From: Pseudidiomarina halophila
GTDB taxonomy: Bacteria > Pseudomonadota > Gammaproteobacteria > Enterobacterales > Alteromonadaceae
Assembly: GCF_003987215.1 (NCBI RefSeq)
Contig: NZ_PIPW01000001.1
Span: 496,001 to 560,000, forward strand
Direction: 5' to 3'
DNA: 64,000 bases
Shown here: positions 34,737 to 44,443 of the stretch, in pieces
Layout of the letters: every line of letters starts with the position of its first letter
Numbering within the stretch: the stretch's first letter is position 1
The notes under the pieces: model-generated
Database searches by the model: none
The model's input: the letters and a program-made list of their open reading frames with translations, nothing else
Told to the model about the DNA's origin: nothing
Position numbers and translations under genes: made by a program

Positions 34737-35432
34737 ATGACAACAACAAACAATGAGCAACCAGCGACAGCAACAGCTAAAGGCGAATTGCGTTATCTGG
34801 TGGCGGAAGAATTGAAGTTAGCCGCTTCGCTGCTTTATCAGGCTTATCATGACGATCAATTGTTGATGTCACTATTTCAGGCCGACAAAACCGATTACGA
34901 AAAACGTTTGCGCGCAGCAATCCGCGAAGAGCTTGCTGCCTTTTGGGAAGCACAACAGCCGATGATTGGCGTTTTTACCGGCGACAGCTTAATTGGCGTT
35001 GCCTGTTTAACTGAGCCTGGCAAGAGTTTTGGTCCGGGCCGTTACTGGCATTGGCGCCTGAAAATGCTCCTTACCGCGGGTTACGTGAGTACCAAGCAAC
35101 TGGTCGATAAAGAAGGGCGGATTCAGGCGGCCATGCAGAAAGAGTTGGGATCTGATCACTATCATATGCTGGCGTTTATCGCGGTGAATCCGCGCTATCA
35201 ACATCAGGGTTGGGGCGATGTCCTGGTCCAGGCGGCGCAACAGGCACTGACTGACACACCAAGTTCGCAGGGAATTGCCGTGTTTGTCACGCAGCCTCAA
35301 CATAAACAGTTATTTATTCAGCATGACTACCAGTTGGTTACGCAACTTACGATTGGTGATGTTGCGGGCGAACTGTATTTCTGTCCCAGTGAATCGGCGC
35401 GGGCAGCAGTGACGGAGGCGGCTCATGGCTAA
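34737..35432 (+). CDS. GNAT-family N-acetyltransferase
   Basis: 231 aa. The acetyl-CoA binding motif is visible as AVNPRYQHQGWGDVLVQAA (about 149-167, pyrophosphate loop Q-H-Q-G-W-G). GDSLIGVACL (about 82-91) is the preceding beta strand. The N-terminal 80 residues are helical with no recognised feature. The acceptor substrate is unknown. It overlaps the downstream Mpo1-like gene by 8 bases. The first 15 residues are low-complexity (Thr, Ala), so a slightly later start is possible. Confidence 0.85.
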   Translation: MTTTNNEQPATATAKGELRYLVAEELKLAASLLYQAYHDDQLLMSLFQADKTDYEKRLRAAIREELAAFWEAQQPMIGVFTGDSLIGVACLTEPGKSFGPGRYWHWRLKMLLTAGYVSTKQLVDKEGRIQAAMQKELGSDHYHMLAFIAVNPRYQHQGWGDVLVQAAQQALTDTPSSQGIAVFVTQPQHKQLFIQHDYQLVTQLTIGDVAGELYFCPSESARAAVTEAAHG

Positions 35433-35766
35433 AGAAGCGAGTAAAGAGTTTCAATCATTCCGGGAGTTTTATCCCTATTACCTGGCCGAGCATGCTAATC
35501 CAAAATGTCGCGCTTTGCATTATATCGGTAGCACTCTGGTGGTGCTGATTTGTGTTGCGGCGGTGGTTCTGCAGCAATGGTGGTGGCTGCTGGCTGTGCC
35601 TGTGGTGGGTTACGGCTTTGCCTGGGTTGGACATTTCTTTTTTGAGCATAACCGGCCCGCCACCTTCAAGCATCCCTGGTATTCACTGTTAGGCGACTGG
35701 GTTATGTACGGCGAGTTCTTACGCCGCACATTTACTGGCGGCAAAAATCATTCGGGTAGCCGGTAA
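35425..35766 (+). CDS. Mpo1-like (DUF962) membrane protein
   Basis: 113 aa. Family signature: FREFYPYYLAEHANPKCRALHYIGS (residues 12-36), two hydrophobic segments (about 35-50 and 52-66), then FAWVGHFFFEHNRPATFKHPWYSL (about 66-89). The His residues match the metal-binding pattern of Mpo1, a fungal 2-hydroxy fatty-acid dioxygenase; activity of the bacterial homologues is not established. It is translationally coupled to the GNAT gene and overlaps the convergent DUF3301 gene by 19 bases. Confidence 0.9.
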   Translation: MAKEASKEFQSFREFYPYYLAEHANPKCRALHYIGSTLVVLICVAAVVLQQWWWLLAVPVVGYGFAWVGHFFFEHNRPATFKHPWYSLLGDWVMYGEFLRRTFTGGKNHSGSR

Positions 35767-36056
35767 GCTGGCGTCTGAATAGATAGTAAACGTAAGTTAA
35801 GCATCTCTAAATCGCCTTCGTAACGACTTTCGCGGTCGCTACTGAAGGCAAACTGATAATGACTGAGCCAGCCAAGGTGTCGGCCACGACGGGCGATGCG
35901 GCCTCCTTGCCAGGCAATATCAAGAAACTGTAGTTCGTTTTGATTACAGTACCGCTGGGCATGCACCCGTGCCAGTTCTGCCTGCCGCCGGCCCTGCCAG
36001 AACAACAGGCCAACAAAGCCAATACCAATCAGCAAAATCGCATCAAATAACACCAC
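35748..36056 (-). CDS. DUF3301 family small membrane protein
   Basis: 102 aa. One N-terminal membrane segment (about 4-20) is followed by a basic cytoplasmic domain with WQGRRQAELARVHAQRYCNQ and RRGRHLGWLSHYQFAFSSD, features of DUF3301. Function unknown. It starts at GTG (36054-36056), directly after the stop of the DUF3549 gene with no gap; the second codon is also GTG, so either may be used. The 3' end overlaps the convergent Mpo1-like gene. Confidence 0.82.
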   Translation of the reverse strand: MVLFDAILLIGIGFVGLLFWQGRRQAELARVHAQRYCNQNELQFLDIAWQGGRIARRGRHLGWLSHYQFAFSSDRESRYEGDLEMLNLRLLSIQTPAYRLPE

Positions 36057-37085
36057 TTAACGGGCTCCTGTAAATGTTTGCCAGGCCTGGCGAATTTGCT
36101 GCGGCAAATCATCGCGTTGCAATAAAATCAGTAGATGTGGTCGCAATCCTGGCAGTCGCAGAAGGTCCGTAAGCAGGGCCGCAAAAATGGCAGCTTGTTG
36201 TTGCGCCATCGCATGCAGTAACAGCTCTAAGGCTACTGGATGTTCGGCCATAGGATCGAACGCCCGCCATAATCGCGCGCAGCAAATCACCACTTCATCG
36301 GCAGAGGCTTGTTGCAGCACATGTTCGATGGCTGCAGCACTACACTCGGATTGCTCCTGACTTGCCAGACTACGCAACAAATCCGCCCGCAGCTCGTTTG
36401 CTTCCGGCTGTTGTTGCAGTTGAGACGCCAGGGATTCGATCATAGCAACGGGCAACTGCTGATGTTCCAAAGCAATGGCCAGTGCCTGGCGCAGCTGCGG
36501 CGGATAGCTGACAAAGTTATCACAGATGGCGCGTTGACTGGCAGGTAATTCACCAAGCCGGGCACAGACATCATGTAAACCTTGTACGCCAACATCTTGC
36601 CACTGGTCAGGCGTCTCCAGATTACTCTGGGCTAACTCAAAATGGACTGAAGGTGGACGCTGCCAGTGCACACGTAACTGCGCATGTAAGGCGGCACGTT
36701 TATCCTCCGCCGGAGTAAACAAATAGGGGCTTTGTTGTAACTGCTGCTCTTGTTCTGAGGTCAGCGCCTGTGTCACTTGCTGACCGAGCAGGGTAATCAC
36801 CTGCGTAATAAACTCATAAACAGTGCTTTGCTCGAGCAGGCCACGCTCATCAATAGGAAATTTTAAAAACCAGAGAAAAGGATCCTGATTGCTGTCGGCG
36901 AGTTTCGGCCAAAACACCAAAGCAAAGCAGGCGTGGCCCTGAATAGGGTAAGGATAGGGCATCGCTTGCTGTTCGATTGCGGCGAAATCGGCGTTGCTGA
37001 TAGGCTGCACCAGACGGCCTAAGTCGTAACAAAGGTAGCTGCTTTGCCCTTCGTGAAGTAACTGCGTTAAGGTAGAAATACTCAT
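36057..37085 (-). CDS. DUF3549 family protein
   Basis: 342 aa, no signal peptide or membrane segment, Gln- and Leu-rich, probably helical repeats in the C-terminal 200 residues. Family-like segments: TLTQLLHEGQSSYLCYDLGRL at the N-terminus and ACFALVFWPK, then PFLWFLKFPIDERGLL (about 65-85). The family is found in Alteromonadales and relatives and has no assigned function. Its stop abuts the start of the DUF3301 gene, so the two are probably made together. It is divergent from yqcC. Confidence 0.85.
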   Translation of the reverse strand: MSISTLTQLLHEGQSSYLCYDLGRLVQPISNADFAAIEQQAMPYPYPIQGHACFALVFWPKLADSNQDPFLWFLKFPIDERGLLEQSTVYEFITQVITLLGQQVTQALTSEQEQQLQQSPYLFTPAEDKRAALHAQLRVHWQRPPSVHFELAQSNLETPDQWQDVGVQGLHDVCARLGELPASQRAICDNFVSYPPQLRQALAIALEHQQLPVAMIESLASQLQQQPEANELRADLLRSLASQEQSECSAAAIEHVLQQASADEVVICCARLWRAFDPMAEHPVALELLLHAMAQQQAAIFAALLTDLLRLPGLRPHLLILLQRDDLPQQIRQAWQTFTGAR

Positions 37086-37105
37086 TAAACTTGCATCGGG
37101 CTTAA

Positions 37106-37134
37106 TTTTGCTGAAAGATGTGCGCCATTATAAC
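37106..37134 (+). promoter_or_regulatory. candidate promoter of yqcC-truC
   Basis: TTTTGC (37106-37111) and TATAAC (37129-37134) are 17 bases apart, about 25 bases before the yqcC ATG. The -10 is good and the -35 weak. Confidence 0.45.
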
Positions 37135-37158
37135 GATTAATCGGTCGTGGAGGTAGTA

Positions 37159-37503
37159 ATGGACCAACGACAACGTGCTGCGCGTTTGTTAGAACGTATC
37201 GAAGCCGAGTTAAATGGCCTTGGATTGTGGCAAAGTGAATATCCTGCCGCGCATGAATTGCAGAGCAGTGAACCTTTTGCCATTGATAAACTGGACTTTC
37301 ACCAGTGGTTGCAGTTCATCATGTTGCCGCGTATGTGGGATGTGATTGACGGTGAACATCCGCTGCCACAAAACATTGCGGTAAGCCCTATGGCGGCGCA
37401 TGTGTATCGCAATGAACTGGATAATCATGAAGGCCTGATCATTATTCTGCGCGAATTTGATATTTTACTCAGTGGAACGGATCCGCTGGCTGAAGATGTC
37501 TGA
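37159..37503 (+). CDS. yqcC: YqcC family protein (DUF446)
   Basis: 114 aa. A small all-helical protein; family motifs include LNGLGLWQSEYP (about 18-29), FHQWLQFIMLPRM (about 48-60) and the Pro-rich HPLPQNIAVSPMA. A role next to the pseudouridine synthase TruC is suggested by conserved linkage only. Start ATG 37159 has GGAGG seven bases upstream; a GTG four codons earlier overlaps that site. It overlaps truC by 8 bases. Confidence 0.88.
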   Translation: MDQRQRAARLLERIEAELNGLGLWQSEYPAAHELQSSEPFAIDKLDFHQWLQFIMLPRMWDVIDGEHPLPQNIAVSPMAAHVYRNELDNHEGLIIILREFDILLSGTDPLAEDV

Positions 37504-38209
37504 TCTCGACGTCGTTTATGACGATGCTTACCTTATAGCTATAGATAAACCCAGTGGTTTACTTGTCCACCGCAGTTGGCTCGCCAGAGAAGCAACAGAA
37601 TTCGCGTTGCAACGGGTACGCGATCAAATTGGACAACGGGTCTACCCGGTGCACCGGCTTGATCGGCCCACCTCAGGAATTTTATTATTCGCAAAAGACG
37701 CAGATACTGCCCGACTGTTGACCAGCGCTTTTGCCGAGCGCCAGGTACAGAAAGGTTATCATGCAGTAGTGCGGGGCTATCTCGGAGACGGTCAGTTAGA
37801 TTACCCACTGCGCGAAGAGCTGGACAAAATCGCGGACAAATACGCAGAACAAGATAAAGCAGCGCAGCCGGCCATAACTGACTATCAGTGTTTAGCGCAG
37901 ATCGAGCTGCCTTTTGCGGTCAGTAAAAAGCATGCGACCACGCGTTATTCATTGATGCACCTGCAACCAAAAACTGGCCGAAAACACCAGTTACGGCGGC
38001 ACATGTCACATTTGCGTCATCCAATCATCGGTGATACCAATCATGGCGATGGCCGGCACAATAGATTCTTCCGTGACCACTTTGGTTGCCAGCGGCTGTT
38101 GCTGGCGGCAACCTCGCTAGAATTCCAGCATCCACATACGCAACAGGCAGTCCAACTTGAACTGCCTGTACCGGAAGAGCTTATGCGGGCGTTTCAGCCG
38201 ACGGCTTAG
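37496..38209 (+). CDS. truC: tRNA pseudouridine(65) synthase
   Basis: 237 aa (E. coli 260), RluA-type family. TruC makes pseudouridine 65 in tRNAs. [12 protein letters not shown] (about 14-25), the catalytic Asp in [15 protein letters not shown] (about 54-68) and [15 protein letters not shown] (about 159-173) are intact. ATG 37496 lies inside the yqcC reading frame and is chosen because the family N-terminus starts just before DVVYDD. The last 4 bases overlap the convergent dapD gene. Confidence 0.92.
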   Translation: MSDLDVVYDDAYLIAIDKPSGLLVHRSWLAREATEFALQRVRDQIGQRVYPVHRLDRPTSGILLFAKDADTARLLTSAFAERQVQKGYHAVVRGYLGDGQLDYPLREELDKIADKYAEQDKAAQPAITDYQCLAQIELPFAVSKKHATTRYSLMHLQPKTGRKHQLRRHMSHLRHPIIGDTNHGDGRHNRFFRDHFGCQRLLLAATSLEFQHPHTQQAVQLELPVPEELMRAFQPTA

Positions 38210-39030
38210 TCAGCCGAACGTAAGAGTTCATTGATGCCAACTTTGGCGCGCGTTTTGGCATCTACTTTTTTGACAATGATGGCAGCGTATAAACTGTAGT
38301 TGCCATCCTTACCTGGCAGCGAACCTGGCACTACCACCGCTCCTGCCGGCACCCGGCCATAATGAATTTCACCCGTTTCGCGGTCAAAAATGCGGGTACT
38401 CTGGCCAATGTAAACCCCCATAGAAATCACCGCACCTTCTTCAACGATGACACCCTCGACGATTTCTGAGCGGGCGCCAATAAAGCAGTTATCTTCGATG
38501 ATAGTTGGAGTGGCCTGCAATGGCTCAAGCACGCCACCAATACCGACTCCGCCGGACAAATGCACGTTGGCACCGATTTGTGCGCACGAGCCCACAGTTG
38601 CCCAGGTGTCAACCATAGTGCCAGCACCGACATAGGCACCAATATTGACGTAGGAGGGCATGAGCACCACGTTGCGGCCAATAAAGGCGCCTTTACGAAC
38701 CATTGCCGGTGGTACTACGCGCATCCCTTCGGCGCGAAAACGCGCGTCATCATAGCCAATAAATTTACTGTCGACCTTATCGAAGAAGCGTGTTTCACCA
38801 CCATTCATCAGATGATTGTCGTTAATACGAAATGACAGCAGCACCGCTTTTTTCAACCATTCATTGACGATCCATTTACCGTCCTGTTTTTCCGCTACCC
38901 GAAGAGTACCGTTGTCCATACTGGCAATGACGCTGTCTAAGTCTTTGCGTAATTGCGCAGGGACGTGTTTAGGCGAAAGTTCGGCACGTTGCTCGAAAGC
39001 GTCTTCGATACGCTGTTGTAATTCAATCAT
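38206..39030 (-). CDS. dapD: 2,3,4,5-tetrahydropyridine-2,6-dicarboxylate N-succinyltransferase
   Basis: 274 aa, same as E. coli DapD. It succinylates tetrahydrodipicolinate in lysine and diaminopimelate synthesis. An N-terminal helical domain (1-100) with [15 protein letters not shown] is followed by a left-handed beta-helix of hexapeptide repeats ([50 protein letters not shown] in separate stretches) and a C-terminal strand cap. It lies 27 bases after glnD on the same strand, as in the map-glnD-dapD order of enterobacteria. Confidence 0.96.
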   Translation of the reverse strand: MIELQQRIEDAFEQRAELSPKHVPAQLRKDLDSVIASMDNGTLRVAEKQDGKWIVNEWLKKAVLLSFRINDNHLMNGGETRFFDKVDSKFIGYDDARFRAEGMRVVPPAMVRKGAFIGRNVVLMPSYVNIGAYVGAGTMVDTWATVGSCAQIGANVHLSGGVGIGGVLEPLQATPTIIEDNCFIGARSEIVEGVIVEEGAVISMGVYIGQSTRIFDRETGEIHYGRVPAGAVVVPGSLPGKDGNYSLYAAIIVKKVDAKTRAKVGINELLRSAD

Positions 39031-39057
39031 GGTATTTCCTTAACGAATGTAATGCGC

Positions 39058-41673
39058 CTAGGCGTCGTCTAGTGTCTTCACTATTTGCTCGCGCAATGCT
39101 TGTCGCTGCGATTCATCCAGGGCAGTGTTCGCTTCAGTTGCGACAATGAATAAATCCTCAGCTTGCTCGCCAACGGTGGAGATTTTAGCAGTAAGAATAT
39201 TTAAATCGAGTTCCTGTAACACGCGCGCTACCTGAGCCACTAAACCGGGGCGGTCGAGCGCGGTCAGTTCAAAGGCCGTCCGGCGGGCATTGCGTGATGG
39301 TACGAATTCGACTTTCGTGGGCACGGTGAAGCTGCGTAAGCGGCGAGGCAGGCGACGTTGGCTACTCGGCACGGGACGGCGGGCGCGCAAGACATCATGC
39401 AATTCCTGCTTCAGCCGTTCAATGTGGCGTGGATCCGTTAGCGGATCGCCGTCGTCCTGCAGCACCACAAAGGTATCCATAACAAAGCCATCGCGGGTCG
39501 CGAGGATCTGCGCATCATGAATGCTCAGATTTTGATGATCCAGCACCGCAGCAACTTCTGCAAACAAGTGTTCATGTTCCAGGTGATAGATAAACAGTTC
39601 GGTGGTGCCCTGGCGATTTTCGTCACCGACTAAGATCAGGGGCAGCAGCTCATCGTCACTGACTGCCATAATGTACTGCGAATGCCAGGCGATTTGCTCG
39701 GGCTGGTGGCGCAGAAAATAATCGGCGGTAAAACGTGACCAGAGTTCTTGCACCTGGCGTACCGGAAAACCTGCGCTAAGCAACAACGCCATAGCATGGG
39801 ACTGATGCTCGTGGATGCGTTGGCGCATCTCCCGTTGCGGAGACGGCTGCTGCTGTTTCAGGTAATTTGTGGTGGCCTGATAGAGGTTTTCCAGCAAGGT
39901 TGCCTTCCAGTTATTCCATAAACTGTTATTGGTGGCACGGATATCGGCAACGGTAAGACAATAGAGGTAGTCGAGTCGGGTCTGGTTATCCACCTGCTTG
40001 GCAAACTCTTCAATCACTTCAGGATCATGAATGTCACGCTTTTGTGCGGTGACGGACATGTACAGGTGATGGCGCACTAACCAGGCCACCAGATCCGTGT
40101 CGGTTTCTTCCAGTCCATGTTGCAGCCCGAAGTTGCGGGCGTCGAGTTCACCTAATTCTGAGTGATCGCCGCCACGGCCCTTGGCAATGTCATGAAAGAT
40201 GCCTGCTAAATACAGTAATTCCGGCTTCTCCATATCTTCGACAATGCTGGCACAGAGAGGGAACTCCTCTTCGCCACTTTCAAGGGTGTAGCGGTAAAGG
40301 TTTCGTACCAGGCGGAAGGTATGTTCATCGACGGTGTAGGCGTGAAACAAATCAAACTGCATTTGACCGACGATCTGTGCCCATTGTGGCAAGTAGTGGG
40401 CCAGCACCTTGTGGCGGTGCATCAGTTCAAACGCCAGGCCGCAACCACGCGGATGCCGCAGCAAACGCATGAATAATTCACGGCATCGTGGCGAATCACT
40501 GAGCGGGGCGTTTAGTTCGCGTCTGGCGTTTCGCAACAGGCGTATGGTATGCGCGCGGATGTAGCCAATCTCCGGATGCTCCGCGATCGCCAGAAACAGT
40601 TCCAGCAGCTGCTCAGGCTCGGCAAACACGGCATCGCTTTGCGCCGCAATACTCTCGCCCAGCACCTTAAAGTTCGCGTCGATGGTAAAGGTATTCAGAT
40701 CTTTGGCACTACTGAGAATGGTCTGTGCGAAGAATTGCAGCAACATGTCATTGAGCTCACTGACATCAACCACAGCGTTGAAGTAATCCTTCATCATGGC
40801 CTCAACCGCTGCTTTACCACGACCTTCGTAACCCATGCGGGCGGCAACCGCCGGCTGATGATCGAATAACAGCCGGTCTTCTTTTTTGTCAGCCTCAAGA
40901 TGCAGGGCAAAGCGGATACGCCAGAGGAATTCCTGACATTCACGCAGCTCCAGCAGCTCGGCGGCACTGATGTAGTTGTACTGGACTAAACTCTCATCGC
41001 TTTGGGTGTGAAAGTGGCGCTTGGCGATCCAGCCTATGGTTTGAATATCACGTAATCCGCCTGGGCTACTCTTTATATTGGGCTCAAGATTATACGACGT
41101 GCCATGAAATTGCTGATGACGCTCATTCTGCTCTGCCAGTTTGGCGTGATAAAACTGGTCACTGGTCCAGGGGAAGCGGTTATGAATCAGTTGTCGCAGG
41201 GCTTGTTCTAAATCGGCGTTACCGCTGATGAAGCGTTGTTCCAGCAGACTCGTGGCAACACTTGTGTCGGCAGCAGCTTCGCGTTCGCAATCCTCAATGG
41301 TGCGCACACTATGGCCCACGTCCAGGCGTAAATCCCAGAGCATTTGTAGCATGCTGGCGATGGCATCCTGCACGCGTGGAGCTAAGGCTCCGCTATGCAG
41401 GAATAACAGATCAATATCCGAGTGTGGATGCAGGGTGCCGCGGCCGTAGCCGCCAACGGCAATCAGCGCCAGGTCGGTTTCGGCTAAATCGAGTTGCTGC
41501 CAGAGTTGGTGTAACAAGCTATCGATGAAGGCGCTGCGATCCGTCAGCAGGCTTTCAATGTCAGCGGTAACAAAGGCTTCTGCCGACCAACGTTGATAGC
41601 GTTCTAAACACTCTCGCCCAGCACTTACGGTAATCGGGCTGGGCCAGTGTATGTCAGCTACCGAGCTGGTCAT
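39058..41673 (-). CDS. glnD: bifunctional [PII] uridylyltransferase / uridylyl-removing enzyme
   Basis: 871 aa (E. coli 890). GlnD senses glutamine and modifies or demodifies PII. Domains in order: nucleotidyltransferase with GGYGRGTLHPHSDIDLLFL (about 72-90, the G-x-x-R and D-x-D pattern); a helical linker; an HD domain with AGIFHDIAKGRGGDHSELG (about 490); and two ACT domains near the C-terminus, FIYHLEHEHLFAEVAAVL and FELTALDRPGLVAQVARVL, which bind glutamine. The ATG shares one base with the map stop, so translation is coupled. Confidence 0.96.
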   Translation of the reverse strand: MTSSVADIHWPSPITVSAGRECLERYQRWSAEAFVTADIESLLTDRSAFIDSLLHQLWQQLDLAETDLALIAVGGYGRGTLHPHSDIDLLFLHSGALAPRVQDAIASMLQMLWDLRLDVGHSVRTIEDCEREAAADTSVATSLLEQRFISGNADLEQALRQLIHNRFPWTSDQFYHAKLAEQNERHQQFHGTSYNLEPNIKSSPGGLRDIQTIGWIAKRHFHTQSDESLVQYNYISAAELLELRECQEFLWRIRFALHLEADKKEDRLLFDHQPAVAARMGYEGRGKAAVEAMMKDYFNAVVDVSELNDMLLQFFAQTILSSAKDLNTFTIDANFKVLGESIAAQSDAVFAEPEQLLELFLAIAEHPEIGYIRAHTIRLLRNARRELNAPLSDSPRCRELFMRLLRHPRGCGLAFELMHRHKVLAHYLPQWAQIVGQMQFDLFHAYTVDEHTFRLVRNLYRYTLESGEEEFPLCASIVEDMEKPELLYLAGIFHDIAKGRGGDHSELGELDARNFGLQHGLEETDTDLVAWLVRHHLYMSVTAQKRDIHDPEVIEEFAKQVDNQTRLDYLYCLTVADIRATNNSLWNNWKATLLENLYQATTNYLKQQQPSPQREMRQRIHEHQSHAMALLLSAGFPVRQVQELWSRFTADYFLRHQPEQIAWHSQYIMAVSDDELLPLILVGDENRQGTTELFIYHLEHEHLFAEVAAVLDHQNLSIHDAQILATRDGFVMDTFVVLQDDGDPLTDPRHIERLKQELHDVLRARRPVPSSQRRLPRRLRSFTVPTKVEFVPSRNARRTAFELTALDRPGLVAQVARVLQELDLNILTAKISTVGEQAEDLFIVATEANTALDESQRQALREQIVKTLDDA

Positions 41674-42467
41674 TAAGAGGCTTCCGCATGCTCGATGACC
41701 CGGGGAAAATCTTCGTCTTTACGTAACGTCAGAACTTCGACGCCAGTTTCAGTGACCAACAGAGTATGCTCCCATTGCGCGCTCAAGCTGCGGTCTTTGG
41801 TGAGTACGGTCCAGCCGTCACGTAATAGTTTGGTGTGACGTTTACCAGCATTGACCATAGGTTCGATGGTAAAACACATCCCCGCCTTTAACACTTCACC
41901 GGTACCCGGCGAACCGTAATGTAAAATCTGTGGTTCTTCATGGAAGACTGCACCGATACCATGGCCACAGTATTCGCGAACAATGGAGTAACCATGTTGC
42001 TCAGCGTGCTTCTGGATAACCGCCGCAAAGTCGCCAATATGTAGGCCGGGACGAACCATCTTTATGGCTTTATAGAGTGATTCCTGAGTGACCCGGATTA
42101 AGCGTTCAGCCAAAATACTGGGCTGGCCGACAACAAACATCTTGGACGTATCACCATGGTAGCCGTCGAGTTTGACGGTAACGTCCAGGTTCATGATGTC
42201 GCCGTCTTTCAGCGGTTTGTCGTTGGGAATACCGTGACAGACAACATGATTTAACGACGTACAAACCGATTTCGGGAAGCCATGGTAGTTTAAAGGTGCG
42301 GGGTAGGCGTTGTGCTCGACAATATAGTCGTGGCAGATTTTATCCAACGCTTCGGTGGTAACGCCGGCCTTTATATGCGGTTCAATCATTTCCAATACGG
42401 AGGCCGCCAGTTTACCGGCAGCGCGCATTTTTTCAATTTCATCCGGCGTTTTAATCGTAATACTCAT
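41673..42467 (-). CDS. map: methionine aminopeptidase type I
   Basis: 264 aa, as in E. coli. It removes the N-terminal Met from nascent proteins. All five metal ligands are visible: the two Asp in NLDVTVKLDGYHGDTSKMF, His in GHGIGAVFHEEPQ, Glu in CFTIEPMVNAG and Glu in WEHTLLVTETG. It is divergent from rpsB and first of map-glnD-dapD. Confidence 0.97.
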   Translation of the reverse strand: MSITIKTPDEIEKMRAAGKLAASVLEMIEPHIKAGVTTEALDKICHDYIVEHNAYPAPLNYHGFPKSVCTSLNHVVCHGIPNDKPLKDGDIMNLDVTVKLDGYHGDTSKMFVVGQPSILAERLIRVTQESLYKAIKMVRPGLHIGDFAAVIQKHAEQHGYSIVREYCGHGIGAVFHEEPQILHYGSPGTGEVLKAGMCFTIEPMVNAGKRHTKLLRDGWTVLTKDRSLSAQWEHTLLVTETGVEVLTLRKDEDFPRVIEHAEAS

Positions 42468-42546
42468 GCGTTGTCCTATGTCTCCTACCGCAGTCTCGTA
42501 CTGCGTCTCGTACTGTGTCGTACTCTAACCTCGTGTAATGGCGCGT

Positions 42547-42575
42547 ATAATAGCATTTGCAAGACGGTCGGGAAA
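42547..42575 (-). promoter_or_regulatory. candidate extended -10 promoter of map-glnD-dapD
   Basis: On the minus strand TGCTATTAT carries an extended -10 (TATTAT at 42547-42552), with a weak TTTCCC (42570-42575) 17 bases upstream. Transcription would start about 75 bases before the map ATG. The 303-base map/rpsB gap also holds the rpsB promoter and leader. Confidence 0.45.
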
Positions 42576-42597
42576 GCGCTTCGAACGCCAATAAAGC

Positions 42598-42627
42598 TTG
42601 CGCCACGTGGCTTTTTCATGGTATAAA
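42598..42627 (+). promoter_or_regulatory. rpsB-tsf promoter
   Basis: TTGCGC (42598-42603) and TATAAA (42622-42627) are 18 bases apart. The GC-rich discriminator GCGCCCGC follows the -10, the pattern of stringently controlled stable-RNA and ribosomal-protein promoters. The predicted start near 42634 gives a leader of about 137 bases. Confidence 0.6.
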
Positions 42628-42633
42628 GCGCCC

Positions 42634-42770
42634 GCAATTTCAATTGCAAAAACGATATTAACTAAACCACACACATACATCGACACATAGATCGGGGTGC
42701 TCAAAGGCGAAAGCTGCGGGTCGAACTATGGGATGTATGGAGGCATAACCCCTTAAAAAGGAAAGATAAA
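42634..42770 (+). promoter_or_regulatory. structured rpsB leader, candidate S2 autoregulatory region
   Basis: The untranslated leader starts with GCAATT-TC-AATTGC (42634-42647). Further on, GGGGT (42694-42698) can pair with ACCCC (42748-42752), enclosing a GC-GAAA-GC tetraloop hairpin (about 42707-42714) and a TATG-GAGG-CATA hairpin (42736-42747). In E. coli ribosomal protein S2 represses rpsB-tsf through the rpsB 5' leader; the folded leader here could do the same. AAGGAAAG precedes the start codon. Confidence 0.45.
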
Positions 42771-43502
42771 ATGGCTAACGTATCAATGCGTGATATGCTC
42801 AAAGCTGGTGTCCATTTCGGTCACCAAACCCGCTTCTGGAACCCGAAAATGAAACCTTTTATTTTCGGCGCACGTAACAAAATTCATATCATCAACCTGG
42901 AAAAAACAGTGCCAATGTTCAACGACGCGTTGAACTCATTGCAACACGTTGCTGCAAACAAAGGTAAAATCTTGTTTGTCGGTACTAAGCGTGCGGCAGC
43001 TGAATCTGTACAAGAAGCAGCGGTTAACTGTAATCAGTTCTTCGTCAACCATCGTTGGTTGGGCGGCATGTTGACTAACTGGAAAACAGTTCGTCAGTCA
43101 ATCAAGCGCCTGAAAGAACTCGAAATCATGAGCCAGGACGGTACTTTTGAGAAGTTAACCAAGAAAGAAGCCTTGGTAAACACCCGCGAAATGGAAAAGC
43201 TTGAAAAGAGCCTTGGCGGTATCAAGAACATGGCTGGCCTGCCAGACGTATTGTTTGTTATCGATGCTGATCACGAACACATCGCTATCAAAGAAGCGAA
43301 TAACCTTGGGATTCCAGTTATCGCAGTCGTTGATACGAACTCAAACCCTGATGGCGTAGATTACGTTATTCCAGGTAACGACGATGCGATCCGCGCAATT
43401 CAATTGTACTTGAACGCTGCCGCAGCAGCTGTAAACGACGCACGTGGTGCAGTTGTTGAAGGTAAAGCTGACGACTTCGTTGAAGCGGAAGAAACTGAAT
43501 AA
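42771..43502 (+). CDS. rpsB: 30S ribosomal protein S2
   Basis: 243 aa (E. coli 241). S2 binds late on the small subunit. The N-terminal signature [24 protein letters not shown], in parts residues 4-27, and [14 protein letters not shown] (about 105) are characteristic. The C-terminus is acidic (FVEAEETE). It is followed after 26 bases by tsf, the universal proteobacterial pair; AAGGAAAG lies 7 bases before the ATG. Confidence 0.98.
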   Translation: MANVSMRDMLKAGVHFGHQTRFWNPKMKPFIFGARNKIHIINLEKTVPMFNDALNSLQHVAANKGKILFVGTKRAAAESVQEAAVNCNQFFVNHRWLGGMLTNWKTVRQSIKRLKELEIMSQDGTFEKLTKKEALVNTREMEKLEKSLGGIKNMAGLPDVLFVIDADHEHIAIKEANNLGIPVIAVVDTNSNPDGVDYVIPGNDDAIRAIQLYLNAAAAAVNDARGAVVEGKADDFVEAEETE

Positions 43503-43528
43503 AACATCCGAATAGAGGAAATTTACAC

Positions 43529-44407
43529 ATGGCTATTACAGCAGCTCTGGTAAAAGAACTGCGCGAGCGCACTGGCGCTGGCATGATGGATTGCAAAAAA
43601 GCTTTGGAAGAAACCAATGGTGACATCGAAGCGGCCATCGAGAACATGCGTAAGAGTGGTCAGGCGAAAGCAGCTAAGAAAGCTGGTCGCGTAGCCGCTG
43701 AAGGTGTCATTTTGACTAAGACTGACGGCAACGTTGGTACTTTGGTTGAATTGAACTGTGAAACTGACTTTGTTGCCCGTGATGAAAACTTCTTGTCGTT
43801 TGGTGAGAAAGTTATCGACGCAGCCTTCGCCAACAAAGAAACTGATGTTGAGAAGCTGAAAGCGACCGAGATCGACGACGGTACCGTTGAAGAAGTTCGT
43901 GAGCGTCTGGTTGCTAAAATCGGTGAGAACATGAATGTTCGCCGGGTTATCACCGTTGAAGGTGGTGATTTGGTTGAAGCTTATGTTCACGGCGGTCGTA
44001 TCGGTGTATTGGTTGCCATTACTGGTGGTGATCAGGAACTGGCGAAAGACCTGGCAATGCACGTTGCAGCAAGCGCTCCACAGTTTGTGAAGCCGGAAAA
44101 TGTTGACGCTGAAGTTGTTGACCGTGAGCGTCAGATTCAGCTGGACATCGCTATGCAAAGTGGCAAGCCACAAGAAATCGCTGAGAAAATGGTCGAAGGT
44201 CGTATGCGCAAATTCACTGGCGAAATCAGTTTGACTGGCCAGGCATTTGTGAAAGATCCTTCTATCACCGTTGGCGATTTGCTCAAGCAGAAAGGTGCTG
44301 ATGTACTTACTTTTGTACGTTTCGAAGTAGGTGAAGGTATTGAGAAGAAATCTGAAGATTTCGCTGCCGAAGTACAAGCTCAAATGGCTGCTGCGAAAAA
44401 GGCGTAA
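43529..44407 (+). CDS. tsf: elongation factor Ts
   Basis: 292 aa (E. coli 283). EF-Ts exchanges GDP on EF-Tu. The N-terminal UBA-like domain with [21 protein letters not shown] (6-26), the [10 protein letters not shown] core motif (about 80-89, the EF-Tu-contacting TDFV), and the coiled-coil and C-terminal modules are present. GAGGAAA precedes the ATG. A strong terminator follows, so rpsB-tsf form one unit. Confidence 0.98.
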   Translation: MAITAALVKELRERTGAGMMDCKKALEETNGDIEAAIENMRKSGQAKAAKKAGRVAAEGVILTKTDGNVGTLVELNCETDFVARDENFLSFGEKVIDAAFANKETDVEKLKATEIDDGTVEEVRERLVAKIGENMNVRRVITVEGGDLVEAYVHGGRIGVLVAITGGDQELAKDLAMHVAASAPQFVKPENVDAEVVDRERQIQLDIAMQSGKPQEIAEKMVEGRMRKFTGEISLTGQAFVKDPSITVGDLLKQKGADVLTFVRFEVGEGIEKKSEDFAAEVQAQMAAAKKA

Positions 44408-44443
44408 TGCCCATGTCGCTATCGACGACGCACAGTTAAAGCT

